A stretch of 64,000 nucleotides of DNA from Paraburkholderia kururiensis (GTDB lineage Bacteria; Pseudomonadota; Gammaproteobacteria; Burkholderiales; Burkholderiaceae). Under the pieces are notes generated by a model. It was given only the letters and a program-made list of their open reading frames with translations. It made no database searches and had not been told where the DNA came from. The stretch's first letter is position 1. Each line of letters starts with the position of its first letter. Position numbers and translations under genes: made by a program. Below are positions 25,490 through 34,297 of this stretch, piece by piece. The stretch is taken from contig NZ_CP139965.1 of assembly GCF_034424375.1 (NCBI RefSeq), positions 4,588,001 through 4,652,000 of the forward strand, read 5' to 3'.

Positions 25490-26488
25490 ATGAAGGTTGC
25501 CGTTCTCGGCGCCGGCGCATGGGGCACCGCGGTCGCCGCCCATCTGGCCGCGCGGCATGACACGGTGCTCTGGGCGCGCGACAGCGCGCTCGTTGCCGAA
25601 CTCTCTTCGACGCATGAAAACGCCCGCTATCTGGCGGGCGTCGCGCTGCCGCAGAGTCTGCGTTACGACGCAGACCTTGCGACGGTGCTCGATCACGCGC
25701 GCGACGACGCCTCGCTCGTCGTGCTCGCGGCGCCCGTTGCCGGGCTGCGTGGCCTGCTTCGCTCGATGCGCGATGACGGCAAGGTGCCCGCGCATTTCGT
25801 ATGGCTGTGCAAGGGCTTCGAGTCCGATACGCAGCTCATGCCGCATCAGGTGGTGGGCCAGGAGTTGCCCGATCATGCGAGCAACGGGGTGCTTTCGGGA
25901 CCGAGCTTCGCGCGTGAAGTGGTGGAGGGCTTGCCGGTCGCGCTGACGGTGGCGAGCGCGTCGGCGGTGTGCCGCGAGCGTACGGTCGCAGCGTTTCATC
26001 ATCGCGCCATGCGCATCTACACCGGCGATGACGTAGTGGGCGTGGAAGTAGGCGGTGCCGTGAAGAACGTGCTCGCGATCGCGACGGGCATTTCGGATGG
26101 CCTTGGGCTCGGGCTCAACGCACGCGCTGCGCTTATCACGCGCGGTCTCGCGGAAATGTCGCGGCTCGGCGTGACGCTGGGCGGTCGGGCGGAAACGTTC
26201 ACCGGCCTCACCGGCCTCGGCGACCTGATTCTCACCGCAACGGGCGATCTTTCGCGCAATCGGACGGTGGGCATGCAGTTGGCGTCGGGTCGCACGCTCG
26301 ACGACATTCTTGCCGCACTCGGCCACGTGGCCGAAGGCGTGCGTTGCGCGAAGGCGGTGCTCGCGCTGGCGCAGGCGCATGGCATCGAAATGCCCATTAC
26401 GCAGGCCGTTTGCGCGGTGCTGTTCGAAGGCGTCGCGCCGCGCGATGCCGTGAGCGCGCTGCTCAGGCGTGACTCCAAGGCCGAGTAG
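25490..26488 (+). CDS. gpsA: Glycerol-3-phosphate dehydrogenase [NAD(P)+] GpsA
   Basis: Reduces dihydroxyacetone phosphate to sn-glycerol 3-phosphate for phospholipid synthesis. The 332-residue protein has the N-terminal Rossmann motif VAVLGAGAWGTAVAAHLA, GPSFAREVVEGLP, VEVGGAVKNVLAIATGISDGL with the catalytic lysine and FTGLTGLGDLILTATGDLSRNR. ATG 25490 was preferred to an in-frame TTG at 25475. It is 21 bases after secB, probably the same operon. Confidence 0.95.
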   Translation: MKVAVLGAGAWGTAVAAHLAARHDTVLWARDSALVAELSSTHENARYLAGVALPQSLRYDADLATVLDHARDDASLVVLAAPVAGLRGLLRSMRDDGKVPAHFVWLCKGFESDTQLMPHQVVGQELPDHASNGVLSGPSFAREVVEGLPVALTVASASAVCRERTVAAFHHRAMRIYTGDDVVGVEVGGAVKNVLAIATGISDGLGLGLNARAALITRGLAEMSRLGVTLGGRAETFTGLTGLGDLILTATGDLSRNRTVGMQLASGRTLDDILAALGHVAEGVRCAKAVLALAQAHGIEMPITQAVCAVLFEGVAPRDAVSALLRRDSKAE

Positions 26489-26550
26489 ATCCGGCTCGTC
26501 CCTTGCACAACGTATTGCAATCGTGACGGAGTGCGTCGCGCACGCCTCCT

Positions 26551-27021
26551 TCACTCTCCCCCTTCGAATCCCGCCTGCCGCCACGCTTCGAACACGACCA
26601 CGGCCACCGTGTTCGAGAGATTCAGGCTGCGATTGCCCGGTCGCATCGGCAGCCTCACGCGCTGCTCGGCGGGGAAGCGATCGAGCACCGCATCGGGCAG
26701 GCCACGCGTCTCCGCTCCGAATACGAACCAGTCGCCGGGCTGAAACTGGTGCGCATGAAACCGGCCCGAGCCGCGCGTCGTGAACGCGAACATGCGCGCC
26801 GGGGCGGGCGACTCTGCGGCAACGAACGCTTCCCAATTCGCGTGCACGCGCATCTGGGCGTACTCGTGATAGTCGAGTCCCGCCCGGCGCATCTTCGCGT
26901 CGTCGAGCGGAAAGCCGAGCGGTTCGATCAGATGCAGTGTCGCGCCCGTGTTGGCGCACAGGCGAATCACGTTGCCGGTGTTCGGCGGAATTTCGGGTTC
27001 GACGAGAACGACGTTGAACAT
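26551..27021 (-). CDS. trmL: tRNA (cytidine(34)-2'-O)-methyltransferase TrmL
   Basis: SPOUT-family methyltransferase for the wobble ribose of tRNA-Leu. The 156-residue protein has NVVLVEPEIPPNTGNVIRLCANTGA at the start and the trefoil-knot SAM site FGAETRGLP ... RLPMRPGNRSLNLSNTVAVVVFE. The length matches the family. Start ATG 27021 (MFNVVLVEP); the frame continues upstream without homology. It lies 25 bases after comF on the same strand. Confidence 0.94.
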   Translation of the reverse strand: MFNVVLVEPEIPPNTGNVIRLCANTGATLHLIEPLGFPLDDAKMRRAGLDYHEYAQMRVHANWEAFVAAESPAPARMFAFTTRGSGRFHAHQFQPGDWFVFGAETRGLPDAVLDRFPAEQRVRLPMRPGNRSLNLSNTVAVVVFEAWRQAGFEGGE

Positions 27022-27046
27022 ATCGGGATGAGTTGAAAACGGACGG

Positions 27047-27880
27047 CTAGTTTTTCGGCGTGCGCAGCGCGACGAAGTTTGTGACGCGCCGCGCACCGGC
27101 GTCTTTGAGTAGGCGGGCAACGGCTTCGAGCGTTGCGCCGGAGGTCATCACGTCGTCGACGACACCGACATGCAAGCCCTCCACGGACTTTGCCAGCGCA
27201 AACGCATGCTGCAAGTTGTGGCGGCGCGCTTCGAGATCGAGTTGCGACTGCGGCGCCGTGTGAGCGACACGGGCGACGAGCCGTGCGTCGCTGCGTACGT
27301 CCAGCAGTTTGGCAAGCGGCTTTGCCATCTCCCAGGCCTGGTTGTACCCACGCGTGACAAGCCGTTTGCGCGAAAGCGGCACGGCGGTGATGACGTCGGG
27401 CCACTCGGCGGGCTCCAATGTGTCGTTCGCTATCCGCGCGAGCCGCCGCGCGAATTCGCCGGCCAGCGCAAGCCGCGCGCTGAACTTGAGGCCGCGCGCG
27501 AGCGTGTCGAGCGGCGGACGGTAGTCGGCGAGCGCAAAGGTTGCATCGAAGGGCGGCGGCGCGGCCATGCAGTCGGCGCAGCGATAGGGCGTCGAGCGCG
27601 CGCGCTGTTGCCGGCGCACCGTTCGTGCGGCGGGCAGCGGTATCCCGCATGCCGTGCAGCGCAGGCGCGACTCGTTCCAGTAAGCCTCGTCGCAGCCCGC
27701 GCAAATCACCTTCTGCGACATATTGCCGCATAACGCGCACAGATTCGGTAATGCGAACTGCGCGATGCGCGGCAGCCATCGACGGGCTTCCAGGTCCGCA
27801 GTTGTCCGTAGCCGATTCGCAAACTGCGCGAAGCGGTTCTTCATGTTCGGCACGATGGGGGCAAGAGACGGGGCAGGCAT
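27047..27880 (-). CDS. comF: ComF-family phosphoribosyltransferase-like protein
   Basis: A 277-residue protein with an N-terminal zinc-ribbon-like region (CALCGN, CAGC, CTACG, CADC), a central double-zinc region and a C-terminal phosphoribosyltransferase fold with the PRPP loop VGVVDDVMTSGATL. ComF is needed for DNA uptake in transformable bacteria, and comM lies elsewhere in the window. The start could also be ATG 27844. It is co-oriented with trmL. Confidence 0.88.
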   Translation of the reverse strand: MPAPSLAPIVPNMKNRFAQFANRLRTTADLEARRWLPRIAQFALPNLCALCGNMSQKVICAGCDEAYWNESRLRCTACGIPLPAARTVRRQQRARSTPYRCADCMAAPPPFDATFALADYRPPLDTLARGLKFSARLALAGEFARRLARIANDTLEPAEWPDVITAVPLSRKRLVTRGYNQAWEMAKPLAKLLDVRSDARLVARVAHTAPQSQLDLEARRHNLQHAFALAKSVEGLHVGVVDDVMTSGATLEAVARLLKDAGARRVTNFVALRTPKN

Positions 27881-27964
27881 GGGAGGGCCGCGCCACGCGG
27901 GCGGCTACGCTGAATCGACGGGAGCGACCGAGTATACTTTGCGCTCTTCTCCAATACGATCGCC

Positions 27965-28930
27965 ATGTCCCCGTCTCCCGCAAAATCCAGCCGTCCGGCC
28001 TATGACGCCCGGCTGCTGCGGCGGATCTTCGACCGCCGCGCCGCGACTTTCAGCGACGTCGCGTTCCTTCCGCGGGAAATCGCCCAGCGTATGCGCGAGC
28101 GGCTCGACTACATCAAGGCAAGTCCAGCCAGCGTGCTGGACGCAGGGTGCGGCACGGGCGACGACCTTCCGGCGCTCCGTGAGCGTTTTCCCGAGGCGCC
28201 GGTGTTCGGCGCCGACCTTTCACACGGCATGCTGCTGCGCGCCTTGCGCCATGAGTCCGCCGACACGACCTGGCGGCGCTTCCTGCCCGCCGTGCTGGGC
28301 AAAACGCTGGGCACACGCGGCCCGCGCTTCGCCGAGGCCGACTTTGGCGCGCTCCCTTTTGCATCGGGCGCGTTCGACTTCGTCTGGTCCAATCTGGCGC
28401 TGCACTGGCATTCGCGTCCCGACCTCGTGTTCCCTGAGTGGCAGCGCGTGCTCAAGGTGAACGGCCTGCTCATGTTCAGCACGTTCGGCCCCGATACGCT
28501 CAAGGAACTGCGCGGCGCGTGGGCCGAAGTGGACGCGACCCACGGCATCGCCACGCGGCCGCATGTGATCGACTTTGTCGACATGCACGATCTGGGCGAC
28601 ATGCTGGTGGAAAGCGGCTTCGAGATTCCCGTGATGGACCAGGAGACCTTGACCATCACCTACCGATCGCCCGAGTCGCTCTTGAAGGACGTGCGCCGCT
28701 GGGGCGCCTATCCGTTCGACCGCGACGCGGCGTCGTCGCGCCTCTCGCGGCGGCTCGTGAAGGCGCTGCATGCGGCGCTCGAAGCGCGTCGTCGCGAGGA
28801 CGGCACCATCCCGCTCACCTTCGAGGTGATCTACGGACACGCGTGGAAAGCGGTGCCCCGGACCACGCCGGAAGGGCACGGCATCGTGCGCATCGAGGAC
28901 ATCGGACGCGGGCGGACGAGGAACCGATAA
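27965..28930 (+). CDS. BioC-like SAM methyltransferase
   Basis: A 321-residue class I methyltransferase. SAM motif I is VLDAGCGTGDDLPAL, with acidic motif II VFGADLSHGML and post-motif SNLALHWHSRPDLVFPEWQRVLKVNGLLMFSTFGPDTLKELR. The last block is typical of malonyl-ACP O-methyltransferase BioC, the first step of pimeloyl synthesis for biotin. No other bio gene lies here, so the assignment is tentative. Divergent from comF, with 84 bases between the starts. Confidence 0.75.
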   Translation: MSPSPAKSSRPAYDARLLRRIFDRRAATFSDVAFLPREIAQRMRERLDYIKASPASVLDAGCGTGDDLPALRERFPEAPVFGADLSHGMLLRALRHESADTTWRRFLPAVLGKTLGTRGPRFAEADFGALPFASGAFDFVWSNLALHWHSRPDLVFPEWQRVLKVNGLLMFSTFGPDTLKELRGAWAEVDATHGIATRPHVIDFVDMHDLGDMLVESGFEIPVMDQETLTITYRSPESLLKDVRRWGAYPFDRDAASSRLSRRLVKALHAALEARRREDGTIPLTFEVIYGHAWKAVPRTTPEGHGIVRIEDIGRGRTRNR

Positions 28931-29047
28931 CGCGGTAAAGCACTTGTCCGTTATCCCGGGAATCAGCGTTGCAAAGCGCGTCATGAAACTGCGACAAAAG
29001 GGCGCAGAGGCTTGTCGCATCTGGCTCGGAGGCCCGTGGCGCCTTGC

Positions 29048-29076
29048 TTGTGGCCGCCAGGGATCGCGCCTATAAT
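29048..29076 (+). promoter_or_regulatory. Sigma-70-like promoter before the cytochrome oxidase cluster
   Basis: TTGTGG (29048-29053), a 17-base spacer and a perfect TATAAT (29071-29076), about 120 bases before the DUF2244 start. Downstream in the leader, GGCTC/GAGCC (29142-29159) forms a short hairpin before CTTTT. The 28931-29192 gap holds no other recognisable feature. Confidence 0.6.
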
Positions 29077-29192
29077 GCGTCAGTTTGTCGCTCAGGGTCC
29101 CCACTTCTGAAGCGGCAGGCCCAACGCTGAAGAGTGCCGAAGGCTCACATGGAGGAGCCCTTTTGCGGCAGCGGCGTGAGCAGGAGGCGACG

Positions 29193-29669
29193 ATGCAGGT
29201 GTGCGATCTGCTGGCGAATCCGGAGACGGTTCTCAAGGACTGGACGATCAGGCGCAACTGCTCGGTGTCGCCCCGGCAGTTCGTGGGTTTCTATGTGTCG
29301 CTCGCGCTCGTGTCTTCGGCGATCGCCATCATGCTGCTCGTGAAGGGCGTCTGGCTGGTACTGCCGTTCACCGGTCTCGAGCTGCTGGTTGTCGGTGTCG
29401 CGTTCATCGTGTACGCACGCCATGCAGTCGATTACGAACGCATCAGGCTGTATCCGCACCGGCTGGTGGTCGAGCAGGTCAGCGCCGACGAGCTCACGCA
29501 GTTCGAGTTCAATCCCCGCTGGGTGCGAGTCGAAACAGGCGCCACGCCGCGCGAACCGGTCAAGCTGGTATCGCGGGGGCAGACGGTCGCAGTCGGCGTG
29601 CATCTTGCGCAATATCGGCGCGCGCAGTTTGCCGACGAGCTGCGCAGGTGGCTCGCCTGTTGCGGCTAG
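29193..29669 (+). CDS. DUF2244 membrane protein
   Basis: A 158-residue protein with two adjacent membrane helices (about residues 35-80) separated by a short turn, then a soluble beta-rich C-terminal domain (RIRLYPHRLVVEQVSADELTQFEF). This is the DUF2244 pattern, and members often sit directly upstream of cytochrome c oxidase genes in alpha- and beta-proteobacteria. Start ATG 29193 has AGGAGG 5 bases upstream. Function unknown; a role in oxidase biogenesis is inferred from position. Confidence 0.8.
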   Translation: MQVCDLLANPETVLKDWTIRRNCSVSPRQFVGFYVSLALVSSAIAIMLLVKGVWLVLPFTGLELLVVGVAFIVYARHAVDYERIRLYPHRLVVEQVSADELTQFEFNPRWVRVETGATPREPVKLVSRGQTVAVGVHLAQYRRAQFADELRRWLACCG

Positions 29670-29768
29670 CAGCCGGCTGCGAAGCGCCGCCGCGCGAGGC
29701 AAGGGGATGCGCGGCGATGGCCTTGCGGCGGGGCGAGGGTTTGAATGGAAATTTTGGGTAAGGAAGCT

Positions 29769-31331
29769 ATGAAAACAATCAAGCGAGCCCTCATGGGCGT
29801 GCTGGCGTGTAGCGGACTCTTGTTCGCCGGCGCCGCCCTGGCAGTTGGTGATAGTCCCGGCGGCCCCGCCGTCAACGAGATCAATCTCCAGCCGCCCGTG
29901 ACACGGATCGCAGAGGAGCTCTACAGCCTCCACACGATGATGCTGATCCTGTGTACCGCGATCTTCATCGCCGTGTTCGGCGTGATGTTCTATTCGGTCT
30001 TCGCGCACCGCAAGTCGAAGGGACACAAGGCCGCCAATTTCCATGAAAGCACCACCGTCGAGATCATCTGGACGATCGTGCCGTTCATCATCGTCGTGCT
30101 GATGGCGCTGCCCGCCACCCGCACCGTCGTCGCGATGAAGGACACCACCAACGCCGACCTTACCGTGAAGGTCACCGGCTACCAGTGGAAGTGGGGTTAC
30201 GACTACATCAAGGGTCCGGGCGAGGGCATCAGCTTCCTGTCCACGCTGACCACCCCGCGTGCCGAAGTGAACGGGCAGACGCCGATTAACGACACCTACC
30301 TGCAGGAAGTCGACAATCCGCTCGTCGTGCCGGTCAACAAGAAAATCCGCATCATCACCACCGCGAACGACGTCGTGCACTCGTGGTACGTGCCCGCGTT
30401 CGGCGTGAAGCAGGATGCCATTCCGGGCTTCGTGCGCGACACGTGGTTCAAGGCCGAGAAGGTGGGTACCTATCGCGGCTTCTGTACCGAACTGTGCGGC
30501 AAGGAACACGCGTTCATGCCGGTCGTGGTCGAGGTGCTCTCTGACGACGACTACGCGAAGTGGGTCGACGCGCAGAAGAAGAAAATGTCCGCCTCCGCCG
30601 ACGACCCCAACAAGACGTACACGATGGCCGAACTGATGGAGCGTGGCTCGAAAGTCTACGCGGCGAACTGCGCCGTGTGCCACCAGCCCACCGGCAAGGG
30701 CGCGGGCGCATTCCCGGCGCTCGACGGCAGCAAGATCGCCAACGGTCCGCTCGCCCAGCACGTGAGCCTCGTGCTGAAGGGCAAGAATGCGATGCCGTCG
30801 TGGGCGCCCACGCTGAACGACGTCGAGATCGCCTCCGTCATCACCTATGAACGCAACTCGTGGGGCAACCACACGGGCGACGTGCTGCAACCGCGCCAGG
30901 TCGCGGACGCACGCAACGGCAAGCTTCCCGAGGGCGGCGACCATCTGACGGGCGCGGCCGCCAGCGACGCACAAGCGGCGTCGGCTGCATCGGACGGCGC
31001 GGCGGCCCCGCAGGCCGGCCTGCCCGCGAGCGTCTACTTCGAAACCGGCAAGAGCGATCTGCCGGCCGACGCGAAGGCGGCCATCCAGGCCGCGGCCGAC
31101 TACGCTAAGGCGCACCCGGATGCGAAGTTCACGCTGTCGGGTTACACCGACGCGAGCGGCTCCGCTGATTCGAACGCCGAACTCGCCAAGACGCGTGCCC
31201 AGGCCGTGCGCGACGCGCTGAAGGCGGCCGGCATCGCCGATGACCACATCATCTTGAAGAAGCCGGAGACCATCACCGGCGGCAGCAACGCGAAAGAAGC
31301 CCGGCGTGTCGAAATCAGCCCGGCGGCCTGA
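29769..31331 (+). CDS. ctaC: Cytochrome c oxidase subunit II with cytochrome c and OmpA-like domains
   Basis: Electron entry subunit of the aa3 oxidase, 520 residues, longer than usual. Order: signal peptide (1-25), two membrane helices, a cupredoxin domain with the CuA ligands (CTELCGKEHAFM, C239 and C243), a cytochrome c domain with CAVCH (C301-H305), an Ala-rich linker, and a C-terminal OmpA-like peptidoglycan-binding domain (about 418-518: VYFETGKSDLPADA ... SGYTDASGS ... NAELAKTRAQAVRDAL). Start ATG 29769 has AAGGA at about 6 bases; an in-frame ATG 29745 is an alternative. The OmpA-like tail is the notable feature. Confidence 0.93.
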   Translation: MKTIKRALMGVLACSGLLFAGAALAVGDSPGGPAVNEINLQPPVTRIAEELYSLHTMMLILCTAIFIAVFGVMFYSVFAHRKSKGHKAANFHESTTVEIIWTIVPFIIVVLMALPATRTVVAMKDTTNADLTVKVTGYQWKWGYDYIKGPGEGISFLSTLTTPRAEVNGQTPINDTYLQEVDNPLVVPVNKKIRIITTANDVVHSWYVPAFGVKQDAIPGFVRDTWFKAEKVGTYRGFCTELCGKEHAFMPVVVEVLSDDDYAKWVDAQKKKMSASADDPNKTYTMAELMERGSKVYAANCAVCHQPTGKGAGAFPALDGSKIANGPLAQHVSLVLKGKNAMPSWAPTLNDVEIASVITYERNSWGNHTGDVLQPRQVADARNGKLPEGGDHLTGAAASDAQAASAASDGAAAPQAGLPASVYFETGKSDLPADAKAAIQAAADYAKAHPDAKFTLSGYTDASGSADSNAELAKTRAQAVRDALKAAGIADDHIILKKPETITGGSNAKEARRVEISPAA

Positions 31332-31374
31332 CGTGCCACTCGGACCGCAGCAGTATTCGTTTTAGGAGATTGTC

Positions 31375-32988
31375 ATGTCTAGCATCGGACACGATGTAGT
31401 CGGAGGCCACGAGCACGTGCACGGCGACCATGCGCACGAGACGCCGCACGGCTGGCGCCGCTGGCTCTTCGCGACCAACCACAAGGACATCGGGACGCTG
31501 TACCTGATCTTCTCGTTCGTCATGTTCCTTTCGGGGGGCGTGATGGCGCTGATGATCCGTGCCGAACTGTTCGAGCCGGGCCTGCAGATCATGCGGCCGG
31601 AGTTCTTCAACCAGCTGACCACCATGCACGGCCTCATCATGGTGTTCGGCGCGATCATGCCGGCGTTCGTCGGCTTCGCGAACTGGATGATTCCGCTGCA
31701 GATCGGCGCATCGGACATGGCCTTCGCGCGCATGAACAACTTCAGCTTCTGGCTGCTGCCGGTGGCTGCGGTGCTGCTGGTGGGTTCGTTCTTCGCGCCG
31801 GGCGGTGCAACGGCCGCGGGCTGGACGCTCTACGCGCCGCTCTCGACGCAGATGGGTCCGGGCATGGACTTCGCGATCTTCGCGGTGCACATCATGGGCG
31901 CATCGTCGATCATGGGCGGCATCAACATCATCGTGACGATCCTGAACCTGCGCGCGCCGGGCATGACGCTCATGAAGATGCCGATGTTCGCGTGGACGTG
32001 GCTCATCACCGCGTACCTGCTGATCGCCGTGATGCCGGTGCTCGCGGGTGCCATCACGATGGTGCTGTTCGACCGCCACTTCGGTACGTCGTTCTTCAAC
32101 GCGGCAGGCGGCGGCGACCCGGTGATGTACCAGCACATCTTCTGGTTCTTCGGGCACCCCGAGGTGTACATCATGATTCTGCCGGCGTTCGGGATCGTGT
32201 CGCAGGTGATCCCGGCGTTCTCGCGCAAGCCGCTGTTCGGCTATAGCTCGATGGTCTATGCAACGGCATCCATCGCGATCCTGTCATTCATGGTCTGGGC
32301 GCACCACATGTTCGCAACCGGCATGCCGGTCACGGGCCAGTTGTTCTTCATGTACGCGACGATGCTGATCGCGGTGCCGACCGGCGTGAAGGTGTTCAAC
32401 TGGGTGGCCACGATGTGGCGCGGTTCGCTCACGTTCGAAACCCCGATGCTGTTCGCGATCGGCTTCCTGTTCGTGTTCACGATGGGCGGCTTCACGGGCC
32501 TGATGCTCTCCATGGCGCCGCTCGACATCCAGTACCACGGTACCTACTTCGTGGTGGCGCACTTCCACTACGTGCTGGTGGCGGGGTCGCTGTTCGCGCT
32601 CTTTGCGGGGTGGTACTACTGGTCACCGAAGTGGACCGGCTGGATGTACAACGAGACGCGCGGCAAGATCCACTTCTGGGCGTCGATGATCTTCTTCAAC
32701 GTCACGTTCTTCCCGATGCACTTCGTGGGCCTCGCCGGCATGCCGCGCCGCTATGCGGATTACCCGGCGCAGTTCACGGACTGGAACCAGGTCGCGACGA
32801 TCGGCGCATTCGGCTTTGGCCTCGCGCAGGTGTACTTCCTGTTTGCGGTCGTGCTGCCCGCGTATCGCGGCGGCGGCGAACTCGAAAAGGCGGCGGACAA
32901 GCCGTGGGATGGCGCGACGGGCCTCGAGTGGACGGTCCCGAGCCCGGCTCCGTTCCACACGTTCGAAAACCCGCCGACGGTCGAATAA
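31375..32988 (+). CDS. ctaD: Cytochrome c oxidase subunit I
   Basis: Catalytic subunit with heme a and the heme a3-CuB centre, 537 residues with 12 predicted helices. Visible ligands are the heme a His in TTMHGLIMVFGAIMP, HPEVY of the CuB/cross-linked Tyr loop (FFGHPEVYIMILPAFG), the HH pair WAHHMFATG and VAHFHYVLV. GGAG precedes ATG 31375. A short N-terminal His-rich tail (HEHVHGDHAHE) lies before the first helix. Confidence 0.98.
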   Translation: MSSIGHDVVGGHEHVHGDHAHETPHGWRRWLFATNHKDIGTLYLIFSFVMFLSGGVMALMIRAELFEPGLQIMRPEFFNQLTTMHGLIMVFGAIMPAFVGFANWMIPLQIGASDMAFARMNNFSFWLLPVAAVLLVGSFFAPGGATAAGWTLYAPLSTQMGPGMDFAIFAVHIMGASSIMGGINIIVTILNLRAPGMTLMKMPMFAWTWLITAYLLIAVMPVLAGAITMVLFDRHFGTSFFNAAGGGDPVMYQHIFWFFGHPEVYIMILPAFGIVSQVIPAFSRKPLFGYSSMVYATASIAILSFMVWAHHMFATGMPVTGQLFFMYATMLIAVPTGVKVFNWVATMWRGSLTFETPMLFAIGFLFVFTMGGFTGLMLSMAPLDIQYHGTYFVVAHFHYVLVAGSLFALFAGWYYWSPKWTGWMYNETRGKIHFWASMIFFNVTFFPMHFVGLAGMPRRYADYPAQFTDWNQVATIGAFGFGLAQVYFLFAVVLPAYRGGGELEKAADKPWDGATGLEWTVPSPAPFHTFENPPTVE

Positions 32989-33085
32989 CTCGTCCGCTTG
33001 CGGCAACAGATGCAGCAACGCTCCCTGGTCTCGCGTCCTTCGCGGGCAACGAGGCTGGGGAGCGTGAAGTCTCCCAAATTCACGC

Positions 33086-33220
33086 ATGACCCGGAATCCA
33101 GAAAAAAGACGTACGCCCGAGCAGATTCGCGCAGCCAACCTGCGACTCGGCATGATCCTGCTCGCTATCGTCGCCGTCTTTTTTGTGGGTGCCGTCATCA
33201 AGCAGTGGCTGTTCAGCTGA
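33086..33220 (+). CDS. Small membrane protein of cytochrome oxidase cluster (44 aa)
   Basis: A 44-codon gene in the gap between ctaD and ctaG. It has a basic N-terminus (TRNPEKRRTPEQIRAANLRLG) followed by one membrane helix (MILLAIVAVFFVGAVIKQW) and a short tail. The position and pattern match the small oxidase assembly proteins annotated at this site in Burkholderiaceae. It probably helps CtaG or CtaD maturation, but the function is inferred. It begins 97 bases after ctaD, with GGGAGCG some 26 bases upstream and no close strong binding site. It ends 31 bases before ctaG. Confidence 0.72.
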   Translation: MTRNPEKRRTPEQIRAANLRLGMILLAIVAVFFVGAVIKQWLFS

Positions 33221-33251
33221 CGCCGGCCTGATGGTTTGTTGAGGAAGTTCG

Positions 33252-33893
33252 ATGTCGACGCAGCCGCGCACTGAAGCAGATTCCCCGGCCGAATCCCGGG
33301 CGGATCGGTCGTTCAACCGCTCGATGCTGGTGAAGCTCGTGGTGGTGGCGTGCCTGATGTTCGGCTTTGGTTTTGCGCTCGTGCCGATGTATCGCGCGAT
33401 CTGCCAGATCACCGGCATCAACAACCTCGTGCAGCGCGATGCGACGGCGCGCGAGGCGAAGAACACGCAGGTCGACATGAGCCGCACGGTGTCGATCGAA
33501 TTCGATGCGAACGCGCGCGGCCCGCTTGGCTTCAAACCCGAACAACACAGTCTCGACGTGCACCCGGGCGAAGTCACGACGGTGATGTACGAGGTGTCGA
33601 ACGAGCAGGCGCGCATCGTGAAGGCCCAGGCCATTCCGAGCTACGCGCCGAAGGTGGCGACGGAGTACTTCCGCAAGATCGAATGCTTCTGCTTTACGCA
33701 GCAGACGCTGCAGGCCAACGAAACGAAGCGGATGCCCGTGGTATTCGTGGTTGACCCGAAGTTGCCGAAGGATGTGAAGACGATCACGCTGTCGTACACG
33801 TTCTTCGAGCTGAACACGCCCGCGCCGGCAACGGACGCGGCAACGCAGCAGACAGGCGCGACGGCCGCCGGTGCGGTACGCAACCCGGCTTGA
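33252..33893 (+). CDS. ctaG: Cytochrome c oxidase assembly protein CtaG (Cox11)
   Basis: Copper chaperone that delivers copper to the CuB site of subunit I. The 213-residue protein has one membrane helix (about 27-47, VKLVVVACLMFGFGFALVPMYRAIC) and a periplasmic immunoglobulin-like domain with the copper motif CFCF in KIECFCFTQQTL. Residues after about 190 are a variable Thr/Ala-rich tail. GAGGAAG lies just before ATG 33252. Confidence 0.95.
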   Translation: MSTQPRTEADSPAESRADRSFNRSMLVKLVVVACLMFGFGFALVPMYRAICQITGINNLVQRDATAREAKNTQVDMSRTVSIEFDANARGPLGFKPEQHSLDVHPGEVTTVMYEVSNEQARIVKAQAIPSYAPKVATEYFRKIECFCFTQQTLQANETKRMPVVFVVDPKLPKDVKTITLSYTFFELNTPAPATDAATQQTGATAAGAVRNPA

Positions 33894-33927
33894 GAACACG
33901 ATGGCAGAGCGAGGGGAGCGAATAGCC

Positions 33928-34155
33928 ATGAGCGCCGAAGGCGACAAAGACAAAGGCAATAGCGGCGGCCAGAAGAGTACGTTTGGGCAGGTGGTGAAGG
34001 CGGTGGCATGGTCGTTTCTGGGCGTGCGCAAGCGTCGCGACCTGGAGGCCGACGCGGCGCAACTGAACCCGCTGCACCTGATCATCGCCGGCGTGATCGG
34101 CGCGGCCATCTTCATCGGGGTGCTGATCTTCGTGGTGCACCTCGTGGTGGGCTGA
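33928..34155 (+). CDS. DUF2970 small membrane protein
   Basis: A 75-residue protein with a charged, Gly/Lys-rich N-terminus, the conserved QVVKAVAWSFLGVRKRRDLEADAAQLNP block and one C-terminal membrane helix (HLIIAGVIGAAIFIGVLIFVVHLVV). This is the DUF2970 pattern, which is commonly found between ctaG and ctaE. Start ATG 33928 (MSAEG) follows GGGGAG at about 10 bases; ATG 33901 would add nine residues. Function unknown. Confidence 0.78.
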   Translation: MSAEGDKDKGNSGGQKSTFGQVVKAVAWSFLGVRKRRDLEADAAQLNPLHLIIAGVIGAAIFIGVLIFVVHLVVG

Positions 34156-34297
34156 CGCGGCGCGACTGCCACGCGTCTGCGGGCAGCGGCAGGAAGGTGG
34201 ACGCAGCAAGGAAGCAAGCCGATGCGGCGGCCACGCTGCGCCGGAGAAGATACAGCCGGAGATTCCGGAACAACTGGACTGAAGTGGAGAATCAAGA

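Noticed and set aside
29145..31247. A 700-codon minus-strand frame opposite DUF2244 and ctaC
   Set aside because: The frame mirrors ctaC codons; no protein family pattern.
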